Source of the DNA: Candidatus Uhrbacteria bacterium
GTDB taxonomy: Bacteria; Patescibacteriota; Patescibacteriia; UBA9934; UBA11717
Reading direction: 5' to 3'
Length of the DNA: 46,955 bases
NCBI GenBank assembly: GCA_018701105.1
Contig: JABIWD010000004.1
Coordinates: 1-46,955 of the forward strand
Shown here: positions 14,928 through 22,599 of the stretch, in pieces
Position numbering within the stretch: position 1 is the stretch's first letter
How the letters are laid out: each line of letters starts with the position of its first letter
Program-made: the position numbers and the translations under genes
The notes under the pieces: model-generated
What the model saw: only the letters and a program-made list of their open reading frames with translations
The model's database searches: none
Told to the model about the DNA's origin: nothing

Positions 14928-14956
14928 ACAATAACACGAAAAAACCCGTTTGTCAA
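14928..14956 (-). promoter_or_regulatory. Promoter of the SpoIID-like gene
   Basis: Minus-strand TTGACA (14951-14956), 17-base spacer, TATTGT (14928-14933). Confidence 0.75.
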
Positions 14957-14987
14957 GTTGTGAATACATTGCGTGTTCACCATTTTA

Positions 14988-15022
14988 ATAAAAACACCCC
15001 AACGCAGTTCGCGCCGGGGCTG
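14988..15022 (-). terminator. Terminator of the orphan membrane gene at 15066
   Basis: CAGCCCC...GGGGTG stem with an inner CGC/GCG pairing and a T run on the minus strand. Confidence 0.7.
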
Positions 15023-15065
15023 TCGTAATGAGTCGCTCACTTGCGATTGCCGCACTCCGCTGCTC

Positions 15066-15887
15066 TTACAGCTTATTCGCGTGCTCAAAGACGCTCCACC
15101 AAGTAGCGTTATGAGCTTCGCCGTACTGCAGAGACTTTGCCAACGCCTCCAGCACTCGATCGCACTCCTTGACGTAGTCGAGAGCGCTGAACTTCAGGCA
15201 CTGGCCGTCGTGATCGAATACCGCCAGTTTGTTACCTTTGCCCTTGTAGCCGTCCCTGAGAAAGAGTCGCCACCCGTTGTAGTCCGATCTCTTCCCGAAG
15301 AAGCCATGAACCGGTGCCTCAAACAGGATGGTCTCAAACTCCTGAGGCTGAACCGAGTCAATCAGCACCCGCGTTCTTCCATCTTCTTGCGAGTAGATGT
15401 AGAACTTGAGATTCCTCTCTTTCCAAACCTCCAATGCACTCGCGCTGATGATCGCGCTGATCATCGCAACACAGATCGGGATTATCACCACGACCGATGT
15501 CATGCAAGCCGGCATGCCCATGAACGTAACCGACCCAGCTGCATACAAAGCAGCCAACAGCAAGTAACCGGTACCTGCACCGCCTGTAGCGAATGCAACG
15601 ATCACACATGCCCACTTGAACAGGTCCCAGATCGCTTCACCGGGCCACCACTTCGGCGCGGAAAACCCATCAAGCACCATTCTCTCGAGCCGTAGCCACA
15701 GAACCCCCGGATGCCTCAACTGATACCAGAACCCGTAATGCCAGCCCATTTGGACCTCCACATCGCCATATTTCCTCTCGGCGAACACAATAGTAGTACC
15801 AACTTTTTGCGCAAACGTCAATCCAAAATAAAAACCCGCCGGGCACCTATCCAGGCACCATAAATTGAAATTTGCCCAATTGTTCAT
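15066..15887 (-). CDS. Orphan two-helix membrane protein
   Basis: A 273-residue protein with no recognised family. The N-terminal ~85 residues are rich in Trp, Tyr and Phe; two or three hydrophobic helices (about 88-150) follow, then a ~120-residue soluble domain of mixed strands and helices. The start is set by a GGAAGGGG Shine-Dalgarno about 8 bases upstream. It is GC-richer than the flippase gene it diverges from and has its own terminator, like other members of the orphan class. The upstream flippase promoter overlaps its ribosome binding region, so the two genes may compete. Confidence 0.7.
   Translation of the reverse strand: MNNWANFNLWCLDRCPAGFYFGLTFAQKVGTTIVFAERKYGDVEVQMGWHYGFWYQLRHPGVLWLRLERMVLDGFSAPKWWPGEAIWDLFKWACVIVAFATGGAGTGYLLLAALYAAGSVTFMGMPACMTSVVVIIPICVAMISAIISASALEVWKERNLKFYIYSQEDGRTRVLIDSVQPQEFETILFEAPVHGFFGKRSDYNGWRLFLRDGYKGKGNKLAVFDHDGQCLKFSALDYVKECDRVLEALAKSLQYGEAHNATWWSVFEHANKL
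15862..15882. promoter_or_regulatory. AT-rich motif shared with the galU upstream region
   Basis: AAATTGAAATTTGCC then CAATTG. The same 15-mer and the TTGCCCAATTG 11-mer occur at 22513-22542 before galU. Both sites lie just upstream of the -35 of a polysaccharide gene. The site contains the inverted repeat CAAATT/AATTTG in the galU copy. It also lies within the first codons of the divergent orphan gene. Confidence 0.5.
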
Positions 15888-15916
15888 TTGTCATTCCCCT
15901 TCCTGAAACGTACACT
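15888..15916 (+). promoter_or_regulatory. Leaderless promoter of the flippase gene
   Basis: -35 TTGTCA (15888-15893), 17-base spacer, -10 TACACT (15911-15916). The ATG is at 15923, the expected transcription start. Confidence 0.65.
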
Positions 15917-15922
15917 GTCACC

Positions 15923-17359
15923 ATGTCACAGCTTAAGAGGATTGCCTCAAATACAATCGTACAGTTGATAGGCCGAGTAATCGGTACAGTTTTTGGCATC
16001 CTCACGATTGCTGTGCTTACAAGATCACTCGGTGCTGACGGTTACGGACAGTTCACGCTCGCGATTACTTTCCTCGCGATAGCAGGCGCCCTTGCAGACT
16101 TTGGATTTACGTTGACGACCACGCAGATGATCTCTGAGAAGGGCGCGGATGAAAGCAAGATCGTAAGCAACGCGTTTACACTCCGAATGATAACCGGTCT
16201 CACCTTCTTCACGCTTGCCGTGATCGTGAGCATCTTCATGCCGTACGACGCGATCGTAAAGCTCACCATAATCGTCGGATCGTTCTCCTACTTCTTCATG
16301 ACGAGTTCGCAGATGTTGATTGGCGTCTACCAAAAACACATGGCCATGTGGCGACCAGCGTTAGCAGAAGCCGTGAGTCGTGGACTGATCTTCATCATCA
16401 TTATCATCCTCGCAGGGGTTGCGCCTACGGTTCCCAACATGATGGGAGCGTTCGTAGTTGGAAACTTGCTCCTACTGATCATGAACGTTGGCTTCGCGCA
16501 AAAATACGCACCAGTTAAGCTCGCGTGGGACGGCAAGATCATCAAAGCGTACATCTCACGGTCATGGCCAATCGCAATCTCGATCTTCTTTAACCTTCTT
16601 TACCTTAAAGGCGACATCATCTTCCTTTCTTTCTATCGCGACACTGCAGAGATCGGACTTTACGGTGCGGCTTACAAAGTGCTCGACGTAGTGAGTGTGA
16701 TTCCGACGATGTTCATGGGGTTGATATTGCCGTTGCTCGTTCGCGAGTGGTCAGCGCGTTCAACCAAGAAAGTTCACGAGCTCCTACAACAAGCGCTCGA
16801 CTTCTTTGGACTCATGGGATTCCCAATGCTCGGCGGAACTCTCATCCTCGCAACACCAATCATGACGCTTATCGCCGGTGCCGAGTTCGAAGGCTCTGGT
16901 GAGTACCTGCAAATCCTCATGATCGCAAACACAGTCGTCTTCTTTGGCGTCCTCTTCGGTCACGCGATCGTCGGTATCAACAAACAAAAGTTCATCCTCC
17001 CTGCGTACATCATCACTGCGATTGTAACGACGATCCTGTACTTGATTACGATCCCGCGCTTCGGTGCGCTCGGTGCTGCGTGGTCAACAGTTGCAGCCGA
17101 GATCCTGATCGCGCTCATGACGACTTCAACCGTGATGTACTTCACAAAGTTCCGACCGAGATTGCGAAACACCTTCGTATACCTCATTTCGACCGCTCTA
17201 ATGACAACATTGGTCTGGTTTGGAGCTCAGAACATTGAAATGACCGCCTTCAACCTCCTCGCCCTCATTGCAACGGCCGCAATCGTTTACGCGCTTGCCG
17301 TATTTGCCCTAGGTGGTGTAAAACGAGAGACAATAAGACTGATAACAGGAAAGTCATGA
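15923..17359 (+). CDS. Wzx-like polysaccharide flippase (MATE/MOP superfamily)
   Basis: A 478-residue protein with 12 to 14 membrane helices, of the type that flips lipid-linked oligosaccharide units across the membrane. The N-terminal NTIVQLIGRVIGTVFGILT and LGADGYGQFTLA motif is characteristic of the polysaccharide biosynthesis MOP family; YGAAYKVLD and LGALGAAWSTVAAE repeat the pattern in the second half. The ATG at 15923 is chosen because it lies at the expected transcription start and the upstream 17 codons are in the promoter. The stop overlaps the ATG of the O-antigen-ligase-like gene by four bases, forming a surface glycan operon. Confidence 0.88.
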   Translation: MSQLKRIASNTIVQLIGRVIGTVFGILTIAVLTRSLGADGYGQFTLAITFLAIAGALADFGFTLTTTQMISEKGADESKIVSNAFTLRMITGLTFFTLAVIVSIFMPYDAIVKLTIIVGSFSYFFMTSSQMLIGVYQKHMAMWRPALAEAVSRGLIFIIIIILAGVAPTVPNMMGAFVVGNLLLLIMNVGFAQKYAPVKLAWDGKIIKAYISRSWPIAISIFFNLLYLKGDIIFLSFYRDTAEIGLYGAAYKVLDVVSVIPTMFMGLILPLLVREWSARSTKKVHELLQQALDFFGLMGFPMLGGTLILATPIMTLIAGAEFEGSGEYLQILMIANTVVFFGVLFGHAIVGINKQKFILPAYIITAIVTTILYLITIPRFGALGAAWSTVAAEILIALMTTSTVMYFTKFRPRLRNTFVYLISTALMTTLVWFGAQNIEMTAFNLLALIATAAIVYALAVFALGGVKRETIRLITGKS

Positions 17360-18729
17360 TCTGGTTGCTAACCGGAATATTATTGGCGATGTATTCGTAC
17401 ATCTGTTGGAGGTCCGTTCGTAACGGGCTTCTTGTTTTGATTGGGGCACTACCGCTCTACCTTATTAAGCTCAACTTCTTCTCGATACCGACCACCATGC
17501 TCGAGTTGATGATTGGCGTGGTATTTGTTTTCTGGGTAACTCGCGAGCTCGGAAACACCAGAAAACCCAGCACGTCATTGCGAGCGGCGGCGAAGCAACC
17601 TTTTCGTTTAAGTAGTGTTAGCAATAACAGGTTCGACCTAGCACTTCTCGGGACAGTCCTGCTCGTAATCGGCGCGATCCTAGGTCTATCGCAAACGAGT
17701 GATCTTGCAAGCTCACTAAACGCGATGAAGAGTTTCTTGATTGAGCCGATTCTCGTCGGGGCCATGATCTTCAGCGTGGAGTCGCGCAGCAAAAAAATAA
17801 AACTCAACGACTGGATGTTCGCACTCGCGGTACCGATGTCGATCTTGAGCCTCTACGCAATATTCCAATGGTTCACAGGCTTCGGGATTCCTGACGCATG
17901 GTTCCTAGAACGCCGCGTAACATCTTTCTTCCCCTACCCCAACGCGCTCGGCCACTTTGTAGCACCGATCGTAACGCTCATGATCGTCTGGTTCATGCAA
18001 CGCGGAGTCCGCAGACTCGGTGTACGCGACATCGTACTTCTCTCAACGATTCCACTCGGACTCATCGCACTCTTCCTGTCGCAAACCGAAGCAGCGTGGG
18101 TCGCGATCACGGCAACCGTCGTAATCGCCGGTATCGTAATCAACAAACATCGCAAAGCATGGATCGCTATTGCATTGCTCGGCGCGCTCTTTGCTGTCGC
18201 CGTACCGCAAGCTCGCCACAAGTTAATGCTCAACGACTGGTCCGGACAAACGCGAACCGCGCAGTGGGAAGAAACCGAAAACTTTTTATCAAACTCACAC
18301 CAAAACTTTTTCCTAGGCGCAGGTCCAAACAACTACCCAACCGCAATCGCGCCATATCACACACACGAACACCTCGAGATTTTCCAACAGCCCCACAACA
18401 TCTTTCTAAACATCTGGGTCGAGTACGGGTTACTCGGGCTCACAGGATTCCTTATCCTAACATCAGCAATTTTTAGCACGTCATTGCGAACGGGAGTGAA
18501 GCAACCTTTTCGTTTAAGCGATGTCGGCAATATCGGCAGCACGAGCAACCCAGCAACGCTAGCCATCACCGCAGCACTGCTCGAAATGAGCATCCATGGG
18601 CTCGTCGATGTTCCCTATTTCAAAAATGATCTCTCTGTGTTAATTTGGGCACTGGTGGCGTTAATGCTGCTTTCGAGTTACGATACTAATCAGTGTACAG
18701 AATCACCCACTTGCTTTACCGGGAGGTAA
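17356..18729 (+). CDS. O-antigen ligase/polymerase-like membrane protein with two in-frame repeats
   Basis: A 457-residue protein with about eleven membrane helices and a large loop before the last helices. The loop has NSHQNFFLGAGPNNY and QQPHNIFLNIWVEYGLLGL, the signature of the Wzy/WaaL (O-antigen ligase) family, which polymerises or transfers glycan at the outer face. Two copies of a ~60-bp palindromic repeat (17569-17628 and 18475-18534) are inserted in the same frame and encode STSLRAAAKQPFRLS and STSLRTGVKQPFRLS in loops between helices. The start overlaps the flippase stop. The last codons overlap the ribosome binding site of the next gene. Confidence 0.82.
   Translation: MIWLLTGILLAMYSYICWRSVRNGLLVLIGALPLYLIKLNFFSIPTTMLELMIGVVFVFWVTRELGNTRKPSTSLRAAAKQPFRLSSVSNNRFDLALLGTVLLVIGAILGLSQTSDLASSLNAMKSFLIEPILVGAMIFSVESRSKKIKLNDWMFALAVPMSILSLYAIFQWFTGFGIPDAWFLERRVTSFFPYPNALGHFVAPIVTLMIVWFMQRGVRRLGVRDIVLLSTIPLGLIALFLSQTEAAWVAITATVVIAGIVINKHRKAWIAIALLGALFAVAVPQARHKLMLNDWSGQTRTAQWEETENFLSNSHQNFFLGAGPNNYPTAIAPYHTHEHLEIFQQPHNIFLNIWVEYGLLGLTGFLILTSAIFSTSLRTGVKQPFRLSDVGNIGSTSNPATLAITAALLEMSIHGLVDVPYFKNDLSVLIWALVALMLLSSYDTNQCTESPTCFTGR
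17569..17628 (+). repeat. Intragenic palindromic repeat copy 1
   Basis: AGCACGTCATTGCGA start, then TTGC...GCAA arms, then AGCAACCTTTTCGTTTAAG shared with copy 2. It lies in frame within the ligase-like gene. The CGTCATTGCGAG core resembles Rickettsia-type palindromic elements that insert inside coding genes. Confidence 0.75.
18475..18534 (+). repeat. Intragenic palindromic repeat copy 2
   Basis: Second copy, similar to 17569-17628 over about 60 bases with the same reading phase. Differences cluster in the central loop and at the 3' end. Confidence 0.75.
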
Positions 18730-18731
18730 AC

Positions 18732-19055
18732 ATGCGTCTAAGTGAATATCTTCGTGGTATGAACCAAGCTGGCCGAATCCCATACGGCCGACTTGCGAAT
18801 CGTGAAGTCGATGAAGGTCTTCTTCGCGTCACGATCGCGATCCTTCGCAAGATCGTTCGTGAGCAAGGAGAGATGATCAGCCGTTCGCCGAGACTCTGTG
18901 CCGCAGCAATCAGCTGGGCCCAGAAGTGCTACTCGTGTGACTGCGCGTCGAACCTCAGGATCACGCTGCCCACTACGGCAGAAGAGCTGCAGCACACCGG
19001 TGCACAGGACATGCTCCTGGACGTCGCCCTCGACCTGGAGGCGCTCTACAACTAA
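18732..19055 (+). CDS. Orphan soluble helical protein
   Basis: A 107-residue, mainly helical protein, start set by a GGGAGG Shine-Dalgarno six bases before the ATG. It contains three to four cysteines in the middle (CAAAIS...CYSCDC) that could bind a metal or form disulfides. No known family. The upstream gene ends two bases before it, but it carries an orphan-class Shine-Dalgarno and its own terminator; no clear separate promoter was found. It may be read from the glycan operon. Confidence 0.6.
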   Translation: MRLSEYLRGMNQAGRIPYGRLANREVDEGLLRVTIAILRKIVREQGEMISRSPRLCAAAISWAQKCYSCDCASNLRITLPTTAEELQHTGAQDMLLDVALDLEALYN

Positions 19056-19057
19056 AA

Positions 19058-19088
19058 ACACCGCGGGCTCGCGGTGCGTTTTTTTTAT
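19058..19088. terminator. Bidirectional terminator
   Basis: ACACCGCG-GGCT-CGCGGTG hairpin with an A run on one side and eight T on the other, between convergent genes. Confidence 0.85.
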
Positions 19089-20539
19089 TTAAGTTGGTCG
19101 ATCATGTGTTCAATCTTCTCAATGTGCATCACGTTCGGTTTGTCTATCAATCGCGTAATAATATCGTCACGACTCAGCCCATGCTCGTCATGCAGCTCGT
19201 TCGCCGCTCTGATAATGAGACCAAAATGTGGTCCCGGTTTAAATCCCATCTTAATCAGCTCCCGACCGCTGATAACGTCCTGCGGCGGCGCCCTGTCGAT
19301 CCCAAGATCTCGCGCGCGATCCAAAAACCACTCAGTCGCATCCGTGTTCTTGCCGACAAACCCTTCTGGGAACGGTCCGCGCCCCTTTGTGTCCGCCTCT
19401 GCGACCCATGTGAGCATCTCAATATTGGACGGCTTCAGTTTTCGTGCCAAGTTTCTAAATCCCCCATCGCTAAACGCTTCGTCCGTGTCTCGTTTCTTCC
19501 AACATGGATACGGATACATGTGAAACTTCACCAAAGGCTTCACTGAATCGACAAATTTATCTAATCCCATCGCACCCAACATAGATTTCACACGCAAACA
19601 ACCAGCTGCCGGATGCCCAGGTGACCTAATGCGGCCCTCGACGGTCTTAGTAGTCTCCGGCTTTCCGCAATCATGACAAAATCCTCCAAGAACGAGCGTA
19701 AGCCGCGCATCATCGTCGAGCTCCTCGCGCTCCGCTATCAATACCGCCTCATCAGTCACCCACATCGTATGAGCCCAGACCGAACCCTCCGGATGCCACT
19801 CAAATTCCTGCTTAGTGTCTACCATATCCTGCACCAACGGCATGTCTTCCGCAAAAACTCCGATGCGGTAAGCAAGGTCGAGCCCGATCGATGGCTTTTG
19901 TGCTTTCAAAAATAGTTTACGCCACTCCGTTCGCTTACGATCGATTGAAAGCTCATGCAATTGAGAGCTCATCGACTTCATCAAAGCCTCGGTAGTCTCG
20001 TCAACGGTGAGCTCGAGCCTCCCCGCCAGCTGAACTCCACGCAAGACGCGCAAGGGATCCTCGCCAAAAGTTTGCTTGTCTACGATCCTAAGTAACCTCT
20101 TGTCGAGATCGACACGTCCACCGTAAGGATCATGGACTGTCCCATCGAGCATATCCTCCAACATCGCATTGATCGTAAAGTCCCGACGCCTCAAAGCATC
20201 CTCAATGCTCATATTCGGATCAACGTTCACATCAAACCCCTTATGCCCCGCCCCAATCTTAGAATCCTTCCGCGGTAACGAGATATCTACATCCATGTCT
20301 TCCACATGTGTATGCAGAACACCAAATGCGGTCCCCATTTCCTTCACTTCCTTAAAATGGGATTCAACAATAACCTTAAGGGCCTTCGCTTCCACGCCAT
20401 GTACCTCAATATCAATATCTTTTGCTTCGATCTCAAGAATCCGATCCCGAACAGTCCCGCCAACAAAATAAGCGCGACCTTTATTAAGCCACACAGTCTC
20501 AGCGAATGCTTTGAGTTGTGATTCGATAGCAGTGTTCAT
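19085..20539 (-). CDS. cca: CCA tRNA nucleotidyltransferase / poly(A)-polymerase-like protein with HD domain
   Basis: Adds or repairs the 3' CCA of tRNAs. The 484-residue protein starts at MNTAIESQ (20539); the upstream 23 residues of the ORF lie across the promoter. The N-terminal nucleotidyltransferase has GGTVRD, DIDIEVHG and a second acid strand MDVDISLPR; RRRDFTINAM and GVQLAGRL follow. The central HD domain has WAHTMWV and FCHDCGKP with a later His (PGHPAAG). The extra C-terminal ~80 residues contain another helix-rich part. TACAAT six bases before the ATG suggests a leaderless mRNA. Some tRNAs here already encode CCA. Confidence 0.9.
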   Translation of the reverse strand: MNTAIESQLKAFAETVWLNKGRAYFVGGTVRDRILEIEAKDIDIEVHGVEAKALKVIVESHFKEVKEMGTAFGVLHTHVEDMDVDISLPRKDSKIGAGHKGFDVNVDPNMSIEDALRRRDFTINAMLEDMLDGTVHDPYGGRVDLDKRLLRIVDKQTFGEDPLRVLRGVQLAGRLELTVDETTEALMKSMSSQLHELSIDRKRTEWRKLFLKAQKPSIGLDLAYRIGVFAEDMPLVQDMVDTKQEFEWHPEGSVWAHTMWVTDEAVLIAEREELDDDARLTLVLGGFCHDCGKPETTKTVEGRIRSPGHPAAGCLRVKSMLGAMGLDKFVDSVKPLVKFHMYPYPCWKKRDTDEAFSDGGFRNLARKLKPSNIEMLTWVAEADTKGRGPFPEGFVGKNTDATEWFLDRARDLGIDRAPPQDVISGRELIKMGFKPGPHFGLIIRAANELHDEHGLSRDDIITRLIDKPNVMHIEKIEHMIDQLK

Positions 20540-20575
20540 GTCAGTATTGTAGCAAAGTTTACACCGTGTGTACGA

Positions 20576-20604
20576 TTGACACCTACGTAATAAAGTGTTA
20601 CGTT
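20576..20604 (+). promoter_or_regulatory. Promoter of the orphan gene at 20665
   Basis: -35 TTGACA (20576-20581), 17-base spacer, -10 TACGTT (20599-20604). Confidence 0.7.
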
Positions 20605-20664
20605 GCAAATCAACGATAGGTTACTCCACAGGACTCATTCTTGTGTAGGAAAGTAGGGGAAGAC

Positions 20665-21198
20665 ATGGACATCAGCAGATTCTTGGACGAATACGGCGAC
20701 GAGCTGATCGAGCTGGACGAGCTGTCGGAGCCAACTGACGGATACAGCAACTCCGAGACGCTCTTCTACACGGACACCTTCCAGCCACTCAACATGGTGG
20801 CGGATGCGATCGGGCAGCACGTGGTTGAAATGCACGACTTCGGGATCAGAGGGATCAAGTGGCTCGGCGCGGTCGTCCACGGCAAGATGTACGAGGAGTC
20901 GCGTTCTGCGAAGTTCCCGGTGACTCACCTTGGAGAGGTGGTCGGAGGCACATGGGAGCGAATTCGCAAGATCCGTGTCCGTGCGATCGGAGAGCATGTG
21001 CAACTCGGCCAGTTCAAAGCGGTCGCAGAATGCAAGCTTTTCCAGCATCCAGACGAAGGCTACGGCTGGGAGGCCGGCACGGTGAAGTTGACTTGGGTTC
21101 GCGAGGACAACAAGGAGGTGCTTCATCAAGGGGTCTTCCGGTTCACGCACAAGATCGTGGACAAGAAAATCCAGACCACCGTCAGTCTCGAGAAGTAA
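20665..21198 (+). CDS. Orphan soluble acidic protein
   Basis: A 177-residue protein with an acidic N terminus (DEYGDELIELDEL) and a beta-strand-rich rest; no signal peptide, membrane helix or known family. The ATG at 20665 has a GGGGAAG Shine-Dalgarno; the ORF track TTG is eight codons too early. The gene is a complete cassette with consensus promoter and strong terminator. Codons favour C and G at third positions, unlike the neighbouring cca gene. A cytoplasmic binding or structural role is possible but not shown. Confidence 0.65.
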   Translation: MDISRFLDEYGDELIELDELSEPTDGYSNSETLFYTDTFQPLNMVADAIGQHVVEMHDFGIRGIKWLGAVVHGKMYEESRSAKFPVTHLGEVVGGTWERIRKIRVRAIGEHVQLGQFKAVAECKLFQHPDEGYGWEAGTVKLTWVREDNKEVLHQGVFRFTHKIVDKKIQTTVSLEK

Positions 21199-21208
21199 CG
21201 GACGACTC

Positions 21209-21258
21209 CGTCCTCACGCAGCGAGCCCTCTGGGTTCCTCGTGAGGACGTTTTTTTTA
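21209..21258 (+). terminator. Terminator of the orphan gene at 20665
   Basis: CGTCCTCACG/CGTGAGGACG stem followed by eight T. Confidence 0.85.
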
Positions 21259-21260
21259 TA

Positions 21261-21332
21261 AAGCAAAAGCCGCGACCCCGAAGGTCCGCAGCCTGCTCCT
21301 TTCGGATGGCTGTGGCCGGGTCGCGGCGGGGT
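21261..21332 (-). terminator. Terminator of the orphan gene at 21333
   Basis: Minus-strand GCCGCGACCC/GGGTCGCGGC outer stem with an inner GC-rich arm, then TTTTGCTTT. Confidence 0.75.
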
Positions 21333-21755
21333 CTAGGCGGGCCAGACGACGTCGAGCTTGTCCTCTTCCCTGAGGAGCGTCTCCATGTCCTCGAGCTCGT
21401 ACAGCGAGACGAGACGGATGTACTCGTCGGTGTCGTACTCGGGCTCCTCGGGGTTCAGCAGGACGATCGCCAGGTAGCTGGTGACCGTCTTGCGGAGATC
21501 GCCACCGATCGTCCACTCGTTGAGGGTGTCGCTCTCGTCCAGAGCTGCGAGGACCGCCACGTCGCCGTGACTGTCCGCCTCGAAGGTGAACGTGCTCAGG
21601 AGTCCGGTGAAGCTCCCGGTCAAACCGGTGAGGTCTCCCCAGACGGAGCTCGCGTTGCCGGAGACGCCAGAGGCGTCTCCGTAGGTGTCGGTGTCGGGGG
21701 CGTTGACGTTCGTCAGGCCCTCAGCTTTGATCAAATCAGGATGGTGTTGAGGCAT
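21333..21755 (-). CDS. Orphan protein with Gly/Ser quasi-repeats
   Basis: A 140-residue protein. A CGGAGAG Shine-Dalgarno sets the start at 21755 (MPQHHPD). Residues about 25-60 show a loose five-residue pattern (VSGNASSVWGDLTGLTG) like that of solenoid or pentapeptide-type repeats, followed by an acidic C-terminal half. No signal peptide or membrane helix is seen. Consensus promoter and own terminator make it another stand-alone cassette. The pattern is too short to assign to a repeat family. Confidence 0.6.
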   Translation of the reverse strand: MPQHHPDLIKAEGLTNVNAPDTDTYGDASGVSGNASSVWGDLTGLTGSFTGLLSTFTFEADSHGDVAVLAALDESDTLNEWTIGGDLRKTVTSYLAIVLLNPEEPEYDTDEYIRLVSLYELEDMETLLREEDKLDVVWPA

Positions 21756-21805
21756 CACTCTCCGTTGCTTACATACCGGTCCATCCGGTAGCAATTTGCC
21801 CAGTT

Positions 21806-21834
21806 CTTATACCAGAAATATGGCAGTTTGTCAA
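21806..21834 (-). promoter_or_regulatory. Promoter of the orphan gene at 21333
   Basis: Minus-strand TTGACA (21829-21834), 17-base spacer, TATAAG (21806-21811). Confidence 0.75.
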
Positions 21835-21851
21835 GCCTGCCAACACAATGA

Positions 21852-22112
21852 CTACGACCCTATCTCAAGGTAGTTTTTCATCTGCTTTTTTAAAAATCTC
21901 CAGCCAGAACCACTTTTTAAAAACCTTTCTCTCCCTAGCGCGTCTCGTTTATCAAGGTATGCCTCGAAATATATCAGCCTCCACGGCCCCTTCCTTGAGG
22001 TTGAGTTGTTACCATTTTGATTGTGCTTCTTGAGCCTTGAGTACGGGTCCATCGAATATCCAATATACCAACTACCAGACGACTCACTTTGTATGACATA
22101 AACGTAAAACAT
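21852..22112 (-). CDS. GIY-YIG nuclease-domain protein (UvrC/YhbQ-like)
   Basis: An 86-residue single-domain protein of the GIY-YIG superfamily. YVYVIQS and WYIGYS are the two strands carrying the GIY and YIG motifs, followed by RLKKHN (Arg as the next catalytic position) and AYLDKRDALGRERFLKSG, in which the Glu is expected to bind the metal. Stand-alone proteins of this type are common in bacteria; their substrate is usually unknown. The composition is more AT-rich than the neighbours. It sits next to a short tandem repeat region. Confidence 0.88.
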   Translation of the reverse strand: MFYVYVIQSESSGSWYIGYSMDPYSRLKKHNQNGNNSTSRKGPWRLIYFEAYLDKRDALGRERFLKSGSGWRFLKKQMKNYLEIGS

Positions 22113-22163
22113 GTCTACATTTTATCAGACCCCAAAAAACCCATAATCGCAGCGTGTCAAGGG

Positions 22164-22281
22164 CTGTGCCACGTGAACGACTAACGATTGCTAAAATGCC
22201 ACGTAAAATCAACTCTCTGACTGGCGTGCCACGTGAACAGCTGCGTTCACTTGAACTGCCACGTAAAATCAACTCTGGAAC
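22164..22281 (+). repeat. Two-unit 60-bp tandem repeat with GCCACGT motifs
   Basis: GTGCCACGTGAAC (22166 and 22226) and TGCCACGTAAAATCAACTCT (22197 and 22257) recur at exactly 60 bases. The rest of each unit differs, and the second contains a GTGAAC/GTTCAC hairpin. The GCCACGTAAAA core also forms the junction of the tRNA-Ser CCA end with its terminator at about 22326-22338 on the minus strand. No gene is visible here. Confidence 0.7.
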
Positions 22282-22300
22282 TGTTGGTTGATCACGTGGC

Positions 22301-22336
22301 TACGTAAAAACAGCAGACTAGCTGCTGTTTTTACGT
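22301..22336. terminator. Perfect palindromic terminator of tRNA-Ser
   Basis: ACGTAAAAACAGCAG/CTGCTGTTTTTACGT, 15 bp with a 5-base loop. The T run lies within the stem, so it can act in either direction. Confidence 0.75.
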
Positions 22337-22427
22337 GGCGGAGAGGAAGGGATTCGAACCCCCGGAACCACTTGCGTAGCTCACTTGATTTCGAGTCAAG
22401 CCCATTCGACCACTCTGGCACCTCTCC
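22336..22427 (-). tRNA. tRNA-Ser (CGA)
   Basis: 92 nt with long variable arm and encoded CCA: acceptor GGAGAGG/CCTCTCC, anticodon arm CTTGA-CTCGAAA-TCAAG (anticodon CGA), T arm with TTCGAAT loop. Confidence 0.96.
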
Positions 22428-22512
22428 GTGAGGCGTGAGGAATGTATCACGAACAATCGTTTGCATCAACCCGGGCTCGACTCAAACATGCTTCAAAATA
22501 TGATCCATCCTC

Positions 22513-22542
22513 AAATTGAAATTTGCCGAATTGCCCAATTGA
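22513..22542. promoter_or_regulatory. AT-rich motif shared with the flippase upstream region
   Basis: AAATTGAAATTTGCC, GAATTGCC, CAATTG. Compared with 15862-15882 it carries an eight-base insertion that duplicates GAATTGCC. It lies 19 bases before the galU -35. Confidence 0.5.
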
Positions 22543-22560
22543 AATTATGTATTTTACTAT

Positions 22561-22589
22561 TTGGGCCTACTTCCCTTTATTGGTATACT
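22561..22589 (+). promoter_or_regulatory. galU operon promoter, near-leaderless
   Basis: -35 TTGGGC (22561-22566), 17-base spacer, -10 TATACT (22584-22589); the ATG follows after ten bases. Confidence 0.65.
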
Positions 22590-22599
22590 GCCTTCATAT

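Noticed and set aside
15358-15615. Cys-rich 85-aa minus ORF inside the orphan gene at 15066
   Set aside because: It is a shifted frame inside a gene with clear Shine-Dalgarno and membrane helices.
22164-22281. CRISPR array
   Set aside because: Only two units with adjoining variable parts, no constant-length spacers and no cas genes in the window.
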